Source: Macrocybe gigantea (lineage: Eukaryota > Basidiomycota > Agaricomycetes > Agaricales > Callistosporiaceae). Taken from it: a stretch of 64,000 nt of DNA. The notes under the pieces are model-generated. The model had not been told where the DNA came from. It did not search any database and saw only the letters and a list, made by a program, of their open reading frames with translations. The position numbers and the translations under genes are program-made. Shown here in pieces: positions 34,063 through 45,400 of this stretch (positions are counted from its first letter, which is position 1; the number at the start of each line of letters is the position of its first letter). The stretch spans positions 1 through 64,000 of the forward strand of contig SJRY01000107.1 of NCBI GenBank assembly GCA_011319805.1, given 5' to 3'.

Positions 34063-34971
34063 TTAGACCATGCTGTGGTTTCCCCGAACGCCATAAGCTT
34101 GATTCGCCTGCCCGAACGGATACCCAGACCTGCCCATCACAGCGAATCCGTCATAGGTTGTTATCACAGGTGCAGGATGACTAATATTGGCAATCATTTG
34201 CTTCGTTTCTTGAACAGAGATTTCTTCATCCAGTTGATCGACGTAGTTCGTGACGATGATGTAGGCATCTGAGTATTAGAAAGCCGTCGTCATGCGAACC
34301 TCTAAAGCTAGTAAAGAATGCTTCCGACTTACAGATGATCAATAACCAGCACAGGATGTAGACAGCAACTGCCACTCCTTTCATCATCGCAATACCATTC
34401 TTGCATACAGTCATGGTGAGTTCATCGGTAGCGCCATTAAGACAGGTATTTATGGATTCTTGGGAGTTTTTCTTGAATATCGTATACAAAGCAAAGGCTC
34501 CTGAACAGATACTAATGAACAGGAACATAGTCAATCCCACCGCGTAGGCGGAGACAAAGTTCCTGTGCTTGATGAGTGACCCAAGAAATCTAGCGACATT
34601 AGATGAAATCATGTAAAATGATTCTTGTAGACTTACCCAAAAAGCGATAGGATGGCAAGCACGGTGAAAACGATCGTGTGGATGTAGAGCGCTACTTGGT
34701 CGACCGTGTTGAGCGGATGTCGATCTTTAAAAACACGAGCCCAGTTCGAACAAGCCCTGCCACGCATGCCAAACGCACTCACATAGCTGGGATACTTGAA
34801 TCCATCCTAGAGCACTGACAAACGAGCCTCCTAACATACCAATAAAGGAGAGGATCTTCAGAACAGTCAATTAACCTATTCCTTGACGAAGCCGGAAGTT
34901 TGACTTACGAAGACACCTGCTCGAACTGGAATACAACAACAGAACGTCCGAGACCGTACGTAGAGGACCAT
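34063..34971 (-). CDS. Four-TM membrane protein with N-terminal Cys cluster, function unknown
   Basis: Starts at 34971 with MVLYVRSRTFCCCIPVRAGVF, followed by an intron (GTAAGT...), then hydrophobic segments (ILSFIGMLGGSFVSALGW; FVSAYAVGLTMFLFISIC; GVAVAVYILCWLLIIYAYI). A Cys-containing loop (INTCLNGATDELTMTVCKNG) lies between the third and fourth helices. A cytosolic tail of about 55 residues ends NHSMV with the stop TAA at 34063-34065. The CCC cluster next to the first helix could be palmitoylated. The layout is tetraspan-like, but I see no tetraspanin CCG signature. Three or more introns; exon limits in the first 200 bp are approximate. Confidence 0.75.
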
Positions 34972-35478
34972 CTTGCGCCAGCACAATACGAATGTCGAAG
35001 GGAAATAGTAGGGTTAGAATACACTGTAGCGAAGAGACAGCGAATCGGGCTCAGCCACGACGAAAGATTGGTTTCAAAGTCATTGCTGTTATATACGCCC
35101 GCTGGACATCAAGGAGGATTGTTTGTAGTTAAGGTGATGATGCATTTGATGCTGTCCAAACGAGACGAAACATCTCATATGTTATTGGAAATCATTTCCA
35201 TTTGGCATGCATTGCCTTCAACGGTTGTGTCTGAAAAGACGTTAGACACGAACAGGCAAGAACCTATCTAGTATTCACTTACTTCACCGTCCATTGGTCT
35301 CTAGGCCTGATGTGAAGGAGGCACACTCCTTTTACCACGGAAAAAGTTACCCGGAAGCCAACCAAAAGCCAACGCGCACACTTCTTCCAAGCAACCTCAA
35401 CAAGTACATACACTGACAGAACCTGGCCCTAGCAGCGAAACCTTGCCGTTCTGACGATCAGCAAGTACTGTACCGCAG
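34972..35478. other. Divergent intergenic region
   Basis: About 500 bp between the starts of the four-TM protein gene and the cupin gene. It must hold both promoters. No coding frame with domain support and no clear motif was seen. Confidence 0.5.
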
Positions 35479-36196
35479 ATGTCAAAGAAAACGAATGACC
35501 TGATTCAGGAATTGGACATGCGGATGCATCCAGAAGGAGGTATGCAACAGAAAGAACAAAAGAGATGCGAGAAGCACTGAAAATGCCAGGGTGGTTTCGA
35601 GAGACTGATCGTCAAGTGCCCAAGATTTTGACACCCTTTCTGGGTGAGCGAACTGCTTGTGTGCTCTCATACAGTTGTTGAAGAATGCCACATTAGCCGG
35701 GGCAACGCGTTCCCTATCGAGTTCAATGTATTACTTATTATCCTTCGAGAATCCTAGTGGGTATCTCCATATGAACAACACTGTGGTACGTCCCGCTTGT
35801 ACTGTCGCAGTAACAGAACCAGGTAACACTGAACGCTAATAGATATATCATATCCTCCACCATGGAAGAGCCGAATATACAGTTATAAGACCTGATAACC
35901 CTCCGACAGTGGAGAAGACAGTCCTCGGCACCGATTCCAATGCGGGAGAAACGCGGGTGCTTGTTGTGAATCCTGGAGTGTGGAAGATGTCACGCCTGCT
36001 TCCGCAGGACGTCAAATCGGCTTGCTCGATAAACGAAAGGGAGACATTGAATTGTCTTATTACAGAGATTGTAGTGCCCGCCTTTGAGTGGGAGGATCAC
36101 AGGTTCATGACGAAAGACGAGTTGATAAAATTATTCGATGGTTGTGCGGATGGTGACAATTGGATTGAGAGTTTGATGCCATTTGTTGTTATGTAA
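35479..36196 (+). CDS. DUF985-type cupin protein
   Basis: Small soluble protein of the cupin superfamily (DUF985/Cupin_5), whose exact biochemical role is not established. The start MSKKTNDLIQELDMRMHPEGG matches the family's N-terminal HPEGG motif; after an intron comes WFRETDRQV. Later exons give MYYLLSFENPSGYLHMN and, across an intron (GTACGT...AATAG), IYHILHHGRAEYTVIRPD, containing the His-rich cupin strand. The C-terminal half has GVWKMSRLLPQD and VVPAFEWEDHRFM, which fits the family's second cupin motif. Stop TAA at 36194-36196. At least three introns. It lies 47 bp upstream of YKT6 in the same direction. Confidence 0.85.
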
Positions 36197-36243
36197 TCTG
36201 GACACTGGCACAACGTCAGCGACTCTGCACTTCCACCTCGGAC

Positions 36244-36999
36244 ATGAAGATCTTCTCTATTTCAGTCGTCTTGGCTCCGTCTTCAGGCGCCTCTGTCGTG
36301 CTCAGCAATGCCAGTGATCTGTCAACTTTTTCTTTCTATCAAAGAGGTTCGGTCGGCGAATTCATGACCTTCCTTTCTAAGACTGTTTCCGAGAGAACAC
36401 CACCCGGTCAGCGACAAAGCGTCCAGGAGAACAATTATACGGCGCATGTCTACAATCGAAGTGGAACCGAGCAACTAGCTGGTGTCGTCGCCTTTTGAGC
36501 CTTAAAATGCTCTTCTGCTCACGTCGTTTTAGCTGTCATCATCACCGATCAAGAGTACCCCGTCCGACCAGCATTCTCATTACTCAACAGGCTCTTGGAC
36601 GATTTTGTAACCAAAGTTCCCCAATCTGCCTACGACAATCCATCTACTGTATCGTTTCCCGAGATAAACACTTACTTGCAAAAATATCAAGACCCGCGGC
36701 AAGCAGATACGATCATGAGAGTGCAGCAGGAGTTGGACGAGACAAAAATCGTTCTGGTTAGCGTTATATGTTTTGTTTCGAGATGACTCTCATGCTTCTC
36801 GAAAATCTTAGCACAAGACGATTGAATCTATCCTGCAACGAGGAGAGAAACTTGACAACTTGGTTGAGCGGTCAACCGCATTATCGGCACAAAGTAAGAT
36901 GTTTTACAAGACGGCCAAGAAGGTACGACATGCTGCTTCCTGCTTGGTGACCTGCGCTAACCATCAATACAGCAAAACTCGTGCTGTGTCATTATGTGA
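36244..36999 (+). CDS. YKT6: R-SNARE Ykt6 (longin domain, CAAX end)
   Basis: Vesicle-fusion SNARE acting at Golgi, endosome and vacuole, and in autophagosome fusion. The longin domain starts [12 protein letters not shown] and includes [19 protein letters not shown] and [15 protein letters not shown]. The middle exon reads [20 protein letters not shown], then VPQSAYDNP and [15 protein letters not shown]. The SNARE helix has [31 protein letters not shown] and [14 protein letters not shown] sequence with the zero-layer Arg in QRGEKL. The last exon gives NSCCVIM and TGA (36997-36999): CVIM is a prenylation box preceded by a palmitoylatable Cys, as in all Ykt6 proteins. Several short introns split the gene. 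Near-complete conservation makes the call firm. Confidence 0.96.
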
Positions 37000-37624
37000 A
37001 GATCGGAATCTCAACCCCCAGTTATCATTGTTTCAGAGACAACGCTCCGCCCACTCCTGAGGTGCATATGCACAGCATTGCCTTGAGTCGCCGTCTCCGT
37101 CAGTGACCCTTTTGTACGTACTTAATCTATACCCAAACCACCAACATAATTGCGTGGTGCACCGGTTGATACGCTTGCCGGAGAAGCAACGATGTGTGCC
37201 CTTTCTTGCCGCTACATCACACAACGGTCGAACAGTGAGCATTCTCGTTCTCACATTTGGATGCCGACGAGAAGCCCATGTCCTTTCGGTGGTTCGCATC
37301 AACTGTGTACCTGTGGGTAGCAGTCCAGAACATGGCCCTACCTGATGTTCGGTTGGCATGTTGGTGCTAAGCCATCTAGAGATGTGAAAATGTCGTTTTT
37401 GTAATTGTGGCCAAGGAGGTTGCAAACCTCCGACTTTTGGCCCGACAGACCTGGACCAACTCCATGATTATCAGAGGCATCGCTGTCACGGCTAAGGCAC
37501 AGTCTGTCCCCCGTTTGGATCAAACTCTGTCGCCCGTGTTGTGGGTATTTAAGAAGTTGATGACTTCGCTGCTAGCATCGTACCTATTCCCAACACGTTG
37601 AACGACTTCCCTCACCATCCTGTC
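37000..37624. other. Intergenic region upstream of the Ppo gene
   Basis: About 620 bp holding the YKT6 3' end and the promoter of the dioxygenase gene. Open frames on both strands here have no recognisable domain. A 5' exon of the Ppo gene in this region cannot be excluded. Confidence 0.45.
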
Positions 37625-40600
37625 ATGACCTCCATTATCAGGCATTTCGCAGAAAGTATCGACGATTACAACGAGCGTCGAAACTCAATCGATCTCGACG
37701 GAGCTAGTCCAACTCATGATGTCTTTCAAAGCAAAGTAGAACGTTTCCATAGTTTGATACACGATCGCGCTTTCAAAACAGACGATTTGGTACGACCTAG
37801 TCCTTAAAAGTAGAGATCTGACTCTAATATCCAGTACTATAGCCCGCTTATCGGGATGCCTTGATGCACAGCAATGGCATTGGACTTGACGATAGAGAGC
37901 TCCTCGTATGTACTGCAGTCGACCGATTGACCATCATGTGCTCATCGTTATGCATAGCTGGAGAAGGTTCTCGTGCTGATGTCCAAGCTTAAGGAAGAGC
38001 CCATCTCGATGAAGATACAGCAAGTTGTCATTGACCTCCGTGAATCATAATTTATTGTACGATCACGTTCAAGCTAAAATCTGATCTTGTCAATCACAGT
38101 GTACAAGGACCTCCCGCACCCTCCCAGCTCCTTTCTCAGTGCACCTGATCGAAGCCCACCTTCTAACAAGACAGTCCTTCAGAAGGTTAATTATGCACAT
38201 CGTTCTGCAGATGGATCAAACTACAATCCCTGGCTACCCTCCATGGGGATGGCAGGTTCCCCATATGCACGATCCGTCCCGGCGTTAAAGGCGATTCCGA
38301 AACATTTGCTTCCGGATCCTGGCCTCATATTTGACACTCTTCTTCGTCGAGAAGAATTTGTCGAACATCCTGGTGGCATCTCCAGTCTTTTCTTCGCCTT
38401 CGCCGACCTCGTTATCCACAGCTTGTTCAAAACAAACCATAAAGATTGGACCATCAATGATACGAGCAGCTATCTAGATCTAAGCATTTTGTATGGCAAT
38501 TCCGAGAAAGAAGTCGACAGCGTGCGGATGAAGGACGGGACTGGAAAGCTAAAAAATGACGTGTTCGCGGATTACAGATTATTGTCCATGCCAGCAGCTA
38601 CATGTGCCCTTTTGGTCCTCTTAAATCGCAATCATAATGTGGGTCTTCTCGTCGGAATGACTAATGATGTTACCACTGACACGCATCGCCACAACGACAG
38701 TTTATAGCACAGAAGCTAATGGACATCAACGAGTGCAATTATGCCAATCCTCCGCCCGTAGACGAGAAGGAACGGCTGGCGCAGGATGATGAGATCTTCC
38801 ACCGTTCTCGACTGGTCAATTGTGGTTACTTCATGCAGATCATTCTTGGGGGTAGGCATTGTCTTGATGTGTTGAGTGAAAAAACCACTTATCTGCCGGG
38901 TAGATTACGTGGGCGCGATCCTCGGGTTGGTGAGGGACGGAAGCGATTGGCGCTTGAACCCTCTGATGGTGCGTTGCATGCCAATCTGTCTGTGCTTCAC
39001 CGCCTTGACCGTCTATTTCCAAGGATATGCGCGAGCTTGACCACGAGGTGGCTCCCCGTGGACAGGGTAACGTCGTGTCAATCGAGTTCAACCTCATGTA
39101 CAGGTGGCATTCCACATTATCCAAGGAGGACGCACAGTGGACTGCCGATGAATTCGCCAGGATCTTTCCTAATAAAGGTCCAAACGACGTGCGTACAGTC
39201 AGTAGAAGCAACCAGACCTATATGATGATCCAAACCTACCTCAGATCTCCGTGGAAGATTTCGAAGCCGCCGCTATCTCCCATTTGAAGCCCACTAAACC
39301 CGTAACAGAATGGACATTCCACAAGTAAGCCAATGATGTCTTTGGTATAGCATGCAATTGACGATCTATCAGCCTTCGTCGCGACTCCCGTGGCCGTTTC
39401 AAAGACGAGGACCTTGCCAGAATCATCCAGGACGCTACCTCACATCGAGCAGGCGCTTTTCGTGCTAGAGGCATACCCGCAGTTTTACGAGCCATCGAAA
39501 TTATGGGCATAGAGCAAGCGAGGTCGTGGGGAACATGCTCTGTTGGTCTCTACAACAGCTTTGTTAGATCGTTGAACTGACCATATCTTCTAGCTGAACG
39601 AATTCAGAAAATTCCTCGGGTTGAAACGTAAGTTGACAGGATAGAAGCGACAAGATTAATGCACTTATCTCATCCACAGCCTATAAGACATTCAAAGAGT
39701 GGAACAATGACGAGAAGATCCATGTAAGCCAGACCACAACTGAAAAAGTCAACGGCACGCTAATCGCCAGCAGACTGCTGCTGCCGCGTTGTATAAGGAC
39801 ATTGACAACCTCGAGCTGCACGTACGTTGCCATCGTCCAATTATGCTTTCCTGCTGAGGAGTTCCGAAGGTCGGTTTGCAAGCTGAACAAACTAAGGTGC
39901 CTGGCCCAGGCGCAGGTTTATGCCCTGGATATACGATATCTAGGGCTATCTTAGCAGACGCTGTCTGTCTCACTCGTGGTGATCCGTTCTTGACCACAGA
40001 ATTCACCCGTAAGCATCGTGTCACTATTGGACAAGGCTGTTTTTACGTTGCAATTGTCAGCGAAAAACTTGACGGCATGGGGCTACCAGGATTGTCAATA
40101 TGACAAGAAGGATGGTTCTTATGGTGGCATGCTCACCAAACTGCTGTACCGAACACTACCAGACTATTATCCACCGGGATCCGCCTATGCTCACTTCCCG
40201 TTCATGGATCCCGTCTTCATGCAGCAGGTCATCTCTAAGCGACCCGGCGTAGCAGAGCAGTACAGATGGGAAAGGCCCGTTTTGAAGGCACCCACGATCT
40301 TGATCGATACATATAGAGGTGTTGAGCAGGCGTTGAAGGACCGCGATCTTGTGCCTGCATACTCAAGACGATTATTTGCAATCACACACAAGGTCAGTTC
40401 TTAATCTGGTTCTCATGGCGCTCCGCAAAATCTAATAGGTCTCTATGCAGGTGGTCGAGTTTAACGCTGCTCTTGAGGAAGTGGATGGCTTATCCAGAGG
40501 AAAAGCCAACATAGAGTCATTACTTTTATCCAAAGAAGAAGGCAGCAGATGGGCCCATTATTTCCGAGAGGAAGCTCACCGCTTAATCGAAGACCACGCG

Positions 40601-42062
40601 GTAAAAGATATCAAGTACATAAACATTGTTGGTGATGTCATCAACCTTCTTCCCGTCCGATGGATATGTGAAGAAATTGTGAGTTGCATGCCCCCTACCG
40701 ATAATGCTTGCACCATCGTTTACGTCTTTCATCCCTCAAGTCTGGTTTTTCATTGAAAACCAAAGCACACCCGCATAATATATGGTACGAACAAGAGGTT
40801 TATAAAATGTTTGCCGATGTCGGGCGGTGAGTTCTAGTCCGCTGAGTGATCATGTTCACGAGACTCACGATCTGGCCATAGATATGTATTTTCGAATTAT
40901 GACCCTGTGAACGATTGGCACTTGCGTCAAGATGCAACCTCAGCTTGCCAAGAGATATGTAAGGTCTTGACCCATCATCTGAAGAAAGTAGACGATTGGG
41001 TATAATCCGCCTTCTTTGTCCATCCGACGGTGGTTCTTATGGTGTCTTCTATCTCTAGGTTCCTTCGTTTTCCGGAGAGAAGCTGAAGAGCTATGACGTC
41101 CTGAAAAGAGTGGCAAAGTCTGGATCAGCACATTCGGCAAAAGACCTGGCCACTTTTGTCTTTTCCGCCCTAGTTCCAACTGCGGCGCATTATTCGCAGG
41201 CAATCGCCCATGTTGTCGACTTTTACCTCGACGACGAACGCGAGAAGGACCGATTAGAAATAGTGAAATTGACCAAGTCTAGCGATCCCAACTCGATTTC
41301 CAAAGTAATGGCCTACGTCCGGGAGGCTTTGCGTAAGTGGTGCATATTCGAACAGGCATCGATAACTAAAGCCTTTTCTAGGTCTCAACCCTACGGTATG
41401 GCGCACGGATCACTAACCTTTTCACCCCATAATTAAACATCATATATAGGTCAGAATTGTTTCTAGAACTGCGCAAAAGGACACAGATGTCGGTCCAATC
41501 AGAGTCTATGCTGGTCAGCGCGTTCTAGGTGATATCGGGCGGGCCAATGTTGATGCAAGTCTACACCCAAGTCGCCTTGAGTTGTTTGCGTCACTAACTA
41601 GCCTATAGCCTGATGTCATCGGTCCGAACTTTGCGTCCGCCGTTTACGACCGGCCTTCTGACACCGCCGGAATCTTTGGGTTGGGCGAGCACGGGTAAGG
41701 ATCAAACTTCTGCGCCACTCTTTGTTTCGCTAATTATCTGTTAGGTTATTATCTGCCAGTTTCTTCGAGCCTGTAAATCATTTTCTGTCGGAATTCCTCA
41801 CTAGTCTGATCTCATGATTCCAGACCGTGGTCGCTGTCTTAGGGGCCATCTTTGAACTGAAACATCTACGCCGTGGACCTGGTTTGTCTGGAAATTTGGC
41901 GAAGTAAGATTGCAGGTGTTTCAACACGCAGGCGTACTAAATTGCATCAGGTATACGGAAGACTGGCGTGGTTGCAAGCAACAATTGTACATCAACTCGC
42001 AAGGTGAAAGCACCCCGTTCCCAGACTCGCTGATCGTTCAGGTATGGTGCACACCCATCTGA
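37625..42062 (+). CDS. Psi-producing oxygenase (heme dioxygenase fused to a P450-like domain)
   Basis: Fungal Ppo/linoleate dioxygenase family: an N-terminal animal-peroxidase-like heme domain oxygenates linoleic acid, and a C-terminal P450-like domain may isomerise the hydroperoxide, giving oxylipins (psi factors) that control sporulation. Start MTSIIRHFAESIDDYNERR at 37625. Heme domain: VIHSLFKTNHKDW (distal His), NDTSSYLDLSILYGN, and YRWH at 39099-39110 (catalytic Tyr, proximal His). P450 part: RAILADAVCLTRGDPF, then the heme-loop position FGLGEHGLLS across the intron 41695-41744, where the usual Cys is Leu. The C-terminus is LIVQVWCTPI with stop at 42060-42062. More than ten short introns. 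The dioxygenase site looks intact, while the P450 half probably cannot bind heme in the standard way. Confidence 0.9.
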
Positions 42063-42489
42063 AACAATTGTGTTCGTGGTTGACCTTTTTCTTTTCTTTT
42101 GGCAAGTTTGCTTGAGCACGCCCATCATACCATGTAACTGCTGTATAATTATGCTGTAATTGACGTCGAGGAAGTATGTACTGATGGACTGTACATATTG
42201 TGAATTGCCGATGTGAATGAAATGCTCTTGGTACGCTACCTGCCTGATTTGGGCATGTTGTTCAAAGTGCCGGTCACGCATTGATGAACGCAACGCGTCG
42301 GTGCTCGTACTTGCCTTGCCAACTGCTGCCTCGGTTCACTCCCTTTGTGGCTGCTTCACGCCACCTCGTCCGCGTACGCCATCCTATCGAGGAAAATCGC
42401 TCATTTTCGGAACTTTTCCTTCGACATTGTTCAAGTTGAACATTGCCGGACTAGCCGTGTTCTTGGGATCAACATCGGTCTCTTCCTGA
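42063..42489. other. Intergenic region between Ppo and myosin genes
   Basis: About 430 bp. It should hold the Ppo terminator and the myosin promoter. An upstream short myosin exon cannot be excluded because the TTATAG at 42508-42513 could be an acceptor. Confidence 0.4.
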
Positions 42490-45400
42490 ATGCTAATATC
42501 GGGGCCATCTTATAGCTCTGACGCTGCCCGCGCTGCTGCGCAGCAAGCGGAATTCAATGAAAAGAAATGGGTGTGGGTACCAGATGCTCGAGAAGGGTAT
42601 CTTGCGGGTTGGGTCAACAAAGAAGATGAGGACGCGGCGGAGGTTGTCATGGCTGCTGGAGGAGAGGTATTACCCTCTTTCTCTCTCCAGCTATTTATTC
42701 GCAGTTGCAAGAATACGTCTTCTTAGATCAGGCGTGTTTCCTTCGATGCTCTGTTCAAGATGAACCCACCTAAATTCGATCGCGTCGAAGACATCGCAGA
42801 CTTGACTTTTCTGAACGAAGCCAGCGTTGTGCATAATTTGAGATTAAGGTATGGTTCTGGAGCTATATATGTGAGCATTTGTTCTTCGTCACCTTCGCGC
42901 CCCCTTCTCAAATCGCGCATAGACATACTCGGGATTATTCTTAGTGGCTATCAACCCATACCAGAATCTTCCACTGTATTCGGACGCAATAATCCAGCAA
43001 TATCGCAACAAACGACGAGACGAGAATCCTCCGCATATCTTTGCTGTTGCGGAGCGTGCTTGGATCAATATGGGGGAGGAACGCGAGAATCAGAGTATAC
43101 TTATAACGTGTGTCCCCAGTTCTCTCTGCCGAAGACCCTGCCAGATTGATAAACCTCCAACCAGCGGCGAATCGGGTGCAGGTAAAACAGAATCGACGAA
43201 GAAAGTCATACAATACCTCGCTGCGATTGCTACCGACGCGCATTTACCATCGACGCCAACACATTCTCGATCGCCTACCCTTACTTCCTCATCCTCGCTA
43301 GCATCAATTCCAAGCAATGGTCTTCCCAGGAGCAGCTCTCTCCGGAAAGGTCATTCAAACTCTCCTTCTATCGGTCACACAGGCTCTCATATGACCGCCA
43401 AAGGTCGTCTTGGGTTGCTCGAACGCCAAATACTTCAGGCCAACCCGATCTTAGAAGCATTCGGCAATGCCCAGACGCAGCGTAATAATAATTCCAGTCG
43501 ATTTGGGAAGTTCGTTAGAATTTCCTTCGCACCTGATGGCAGCATCTCAGGTGCCACTGTTGATTGGTATCTGTTGGAGAAGAGTCGAGTTGTTGTTCGA
43601 AGCGAGGCAGAACGCAGCTTTCATGTTTTCTACCAACTTCTCGCTGGCGGTAGCTCGTTAAAAGGTTTGTTCTTTCCCATATCTGTAAAATACCCGAATC
43701 TACAATACATCACATACAGATGACCTACTATTAGACGGGGAGATCGAAGATTACGAATATCTAAATAAAAGCCGTCGGGAAGTGGACGGAGTTGATGACA
43801 GGGAGGAATGGTCCGCCCTCATGGTCCGTCCCCGACTTACTCAAGTTATTGCTCAGTCTAATCCAGCGAAATTCTGTGGATCAGTCCGCCCTCAGTATAG
43901 TCGGTTTTAGCCCAGCAGAACAGTTTGATCTCTTTCGCATCGTTGCTGCCATCCTCCACATTGGCAATATTGTCATAACGTCCACACGAACAGATGATGC
44001 GGCCATGCCAGATCCATCTCAAGCTGAACGTGTTTGTCATTTGCTCGGCATTCCTGTCGCCGAGTTCACTCGCGCCGTCCTTCGGCCTCGAGTGCTGGCG
44101 GGCCGTGAGTGGGTTTCCCAAGCGCGGACTCGTCAGCAGGCTCTCGATGAACTAGCTGCACTGTGCAAAACGCTCTACGAGAAATCCTTCGGCTCTCTTG
44201 TGGATCGGATCAACAGGGCTCTCGATAGGCCGTCCTCCAAATCTACCTTCATTGGGGTGCTCGATATCGCAGGTTTCGAAATATTCGACATCAACGGATA
44301 CGAGCAACTATTGATCAATTATACGAATGAGAAGCTCCAGCAGTTCTTCAACCACCACATGTTCGTTCTCGAACAGGAGGAATATTCACGCGAAGGTATC
44401 AAGTGGGACTACGTCAATTTTGGCTTAGACTTGCAGCCCACCATCGAGCTCATTGAAGCAAGCGGGGCGGCGATTGGCATCTTAAGCTGCTTGGACGAGG
44501 AGTGTATCATGCCGAAAGCTACGGACCTTACATTCACAAATAAGCTCAATTGGATGTGGTCGGAAGGCGGCGACAGTGAAGAGCAGATCCATCATCCAGG
44601 AAGAGCCAAGTACGAGCCATCGAGGTTTGAACAAGGGTTCATCATTCAGCATTATGCGGCCAAAGTCGAATACCGGACTGAAGGGTGGCTGGAGAAAAAC
44701 AAGGATCCTCTTAATGACAATCTGACCAGAGTGCTTGCAGCGTCTTCGGAACGCTATGTCTCTAGCCTTTTCGGGGAGTACAGCGACGTTCCCATTTCTA
44801 CGACAGGCTCCGCAAGTTCTCTGATCTCGTTAGGGAAGAAACGGATCTTGAAGAAAGGAGCATTCCGAACCGTTGCTCAGAGGCATAAAGAGCAGCTTGC
44901 GAGTTTGATGTCGCAGCTGCAAGCTACTCAACCCCATTTCGTCCGGTGCATCGTTCCTAATGCACATAAGAAACCTGGGCGCGTTGATGTTCCGCTTGTT
45001 CTCGATCAGCTTCGCTGCAATGGCGTCTTGGAAGGAATTCGCATCGCTCGGCTCGGCTATCCAAATCGACTTCCCTTCGTAGAATTCCGGCAGCGATACG
45101 AAGTGCTCACTCCCGGAATCATTCCGCGGGGCTACATGGATGGGAGAGAGGCTTGCCGACGTATGGTCCACGCCCTTGAGCTCGATGAAGCCATTTACAG
45201 AATAGGAACGTCGAAAATCTTCTTCAAAGCCGGCGTCCTCGCAGAGCTTGAGGAGCGTCGTGACCTGCTTCTGTTCGACATATTCTCTCGTTTACAGTCC
45301 GTTGCCCGTATGTGGACTGCTCGTAGGCAGATGAGGAAGATTCTCAACCGCGCCGTCGCAATACGGACTATCCAGCGCAATGCTCGGTTTATGGGGAATT

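Noticed and set aside
37033..37425. Minus-strand 130-residue frame between YKT6 and Ppo
   Set aside because: No recognisable content and the frame lies over the promoter region of the Ppo gene.
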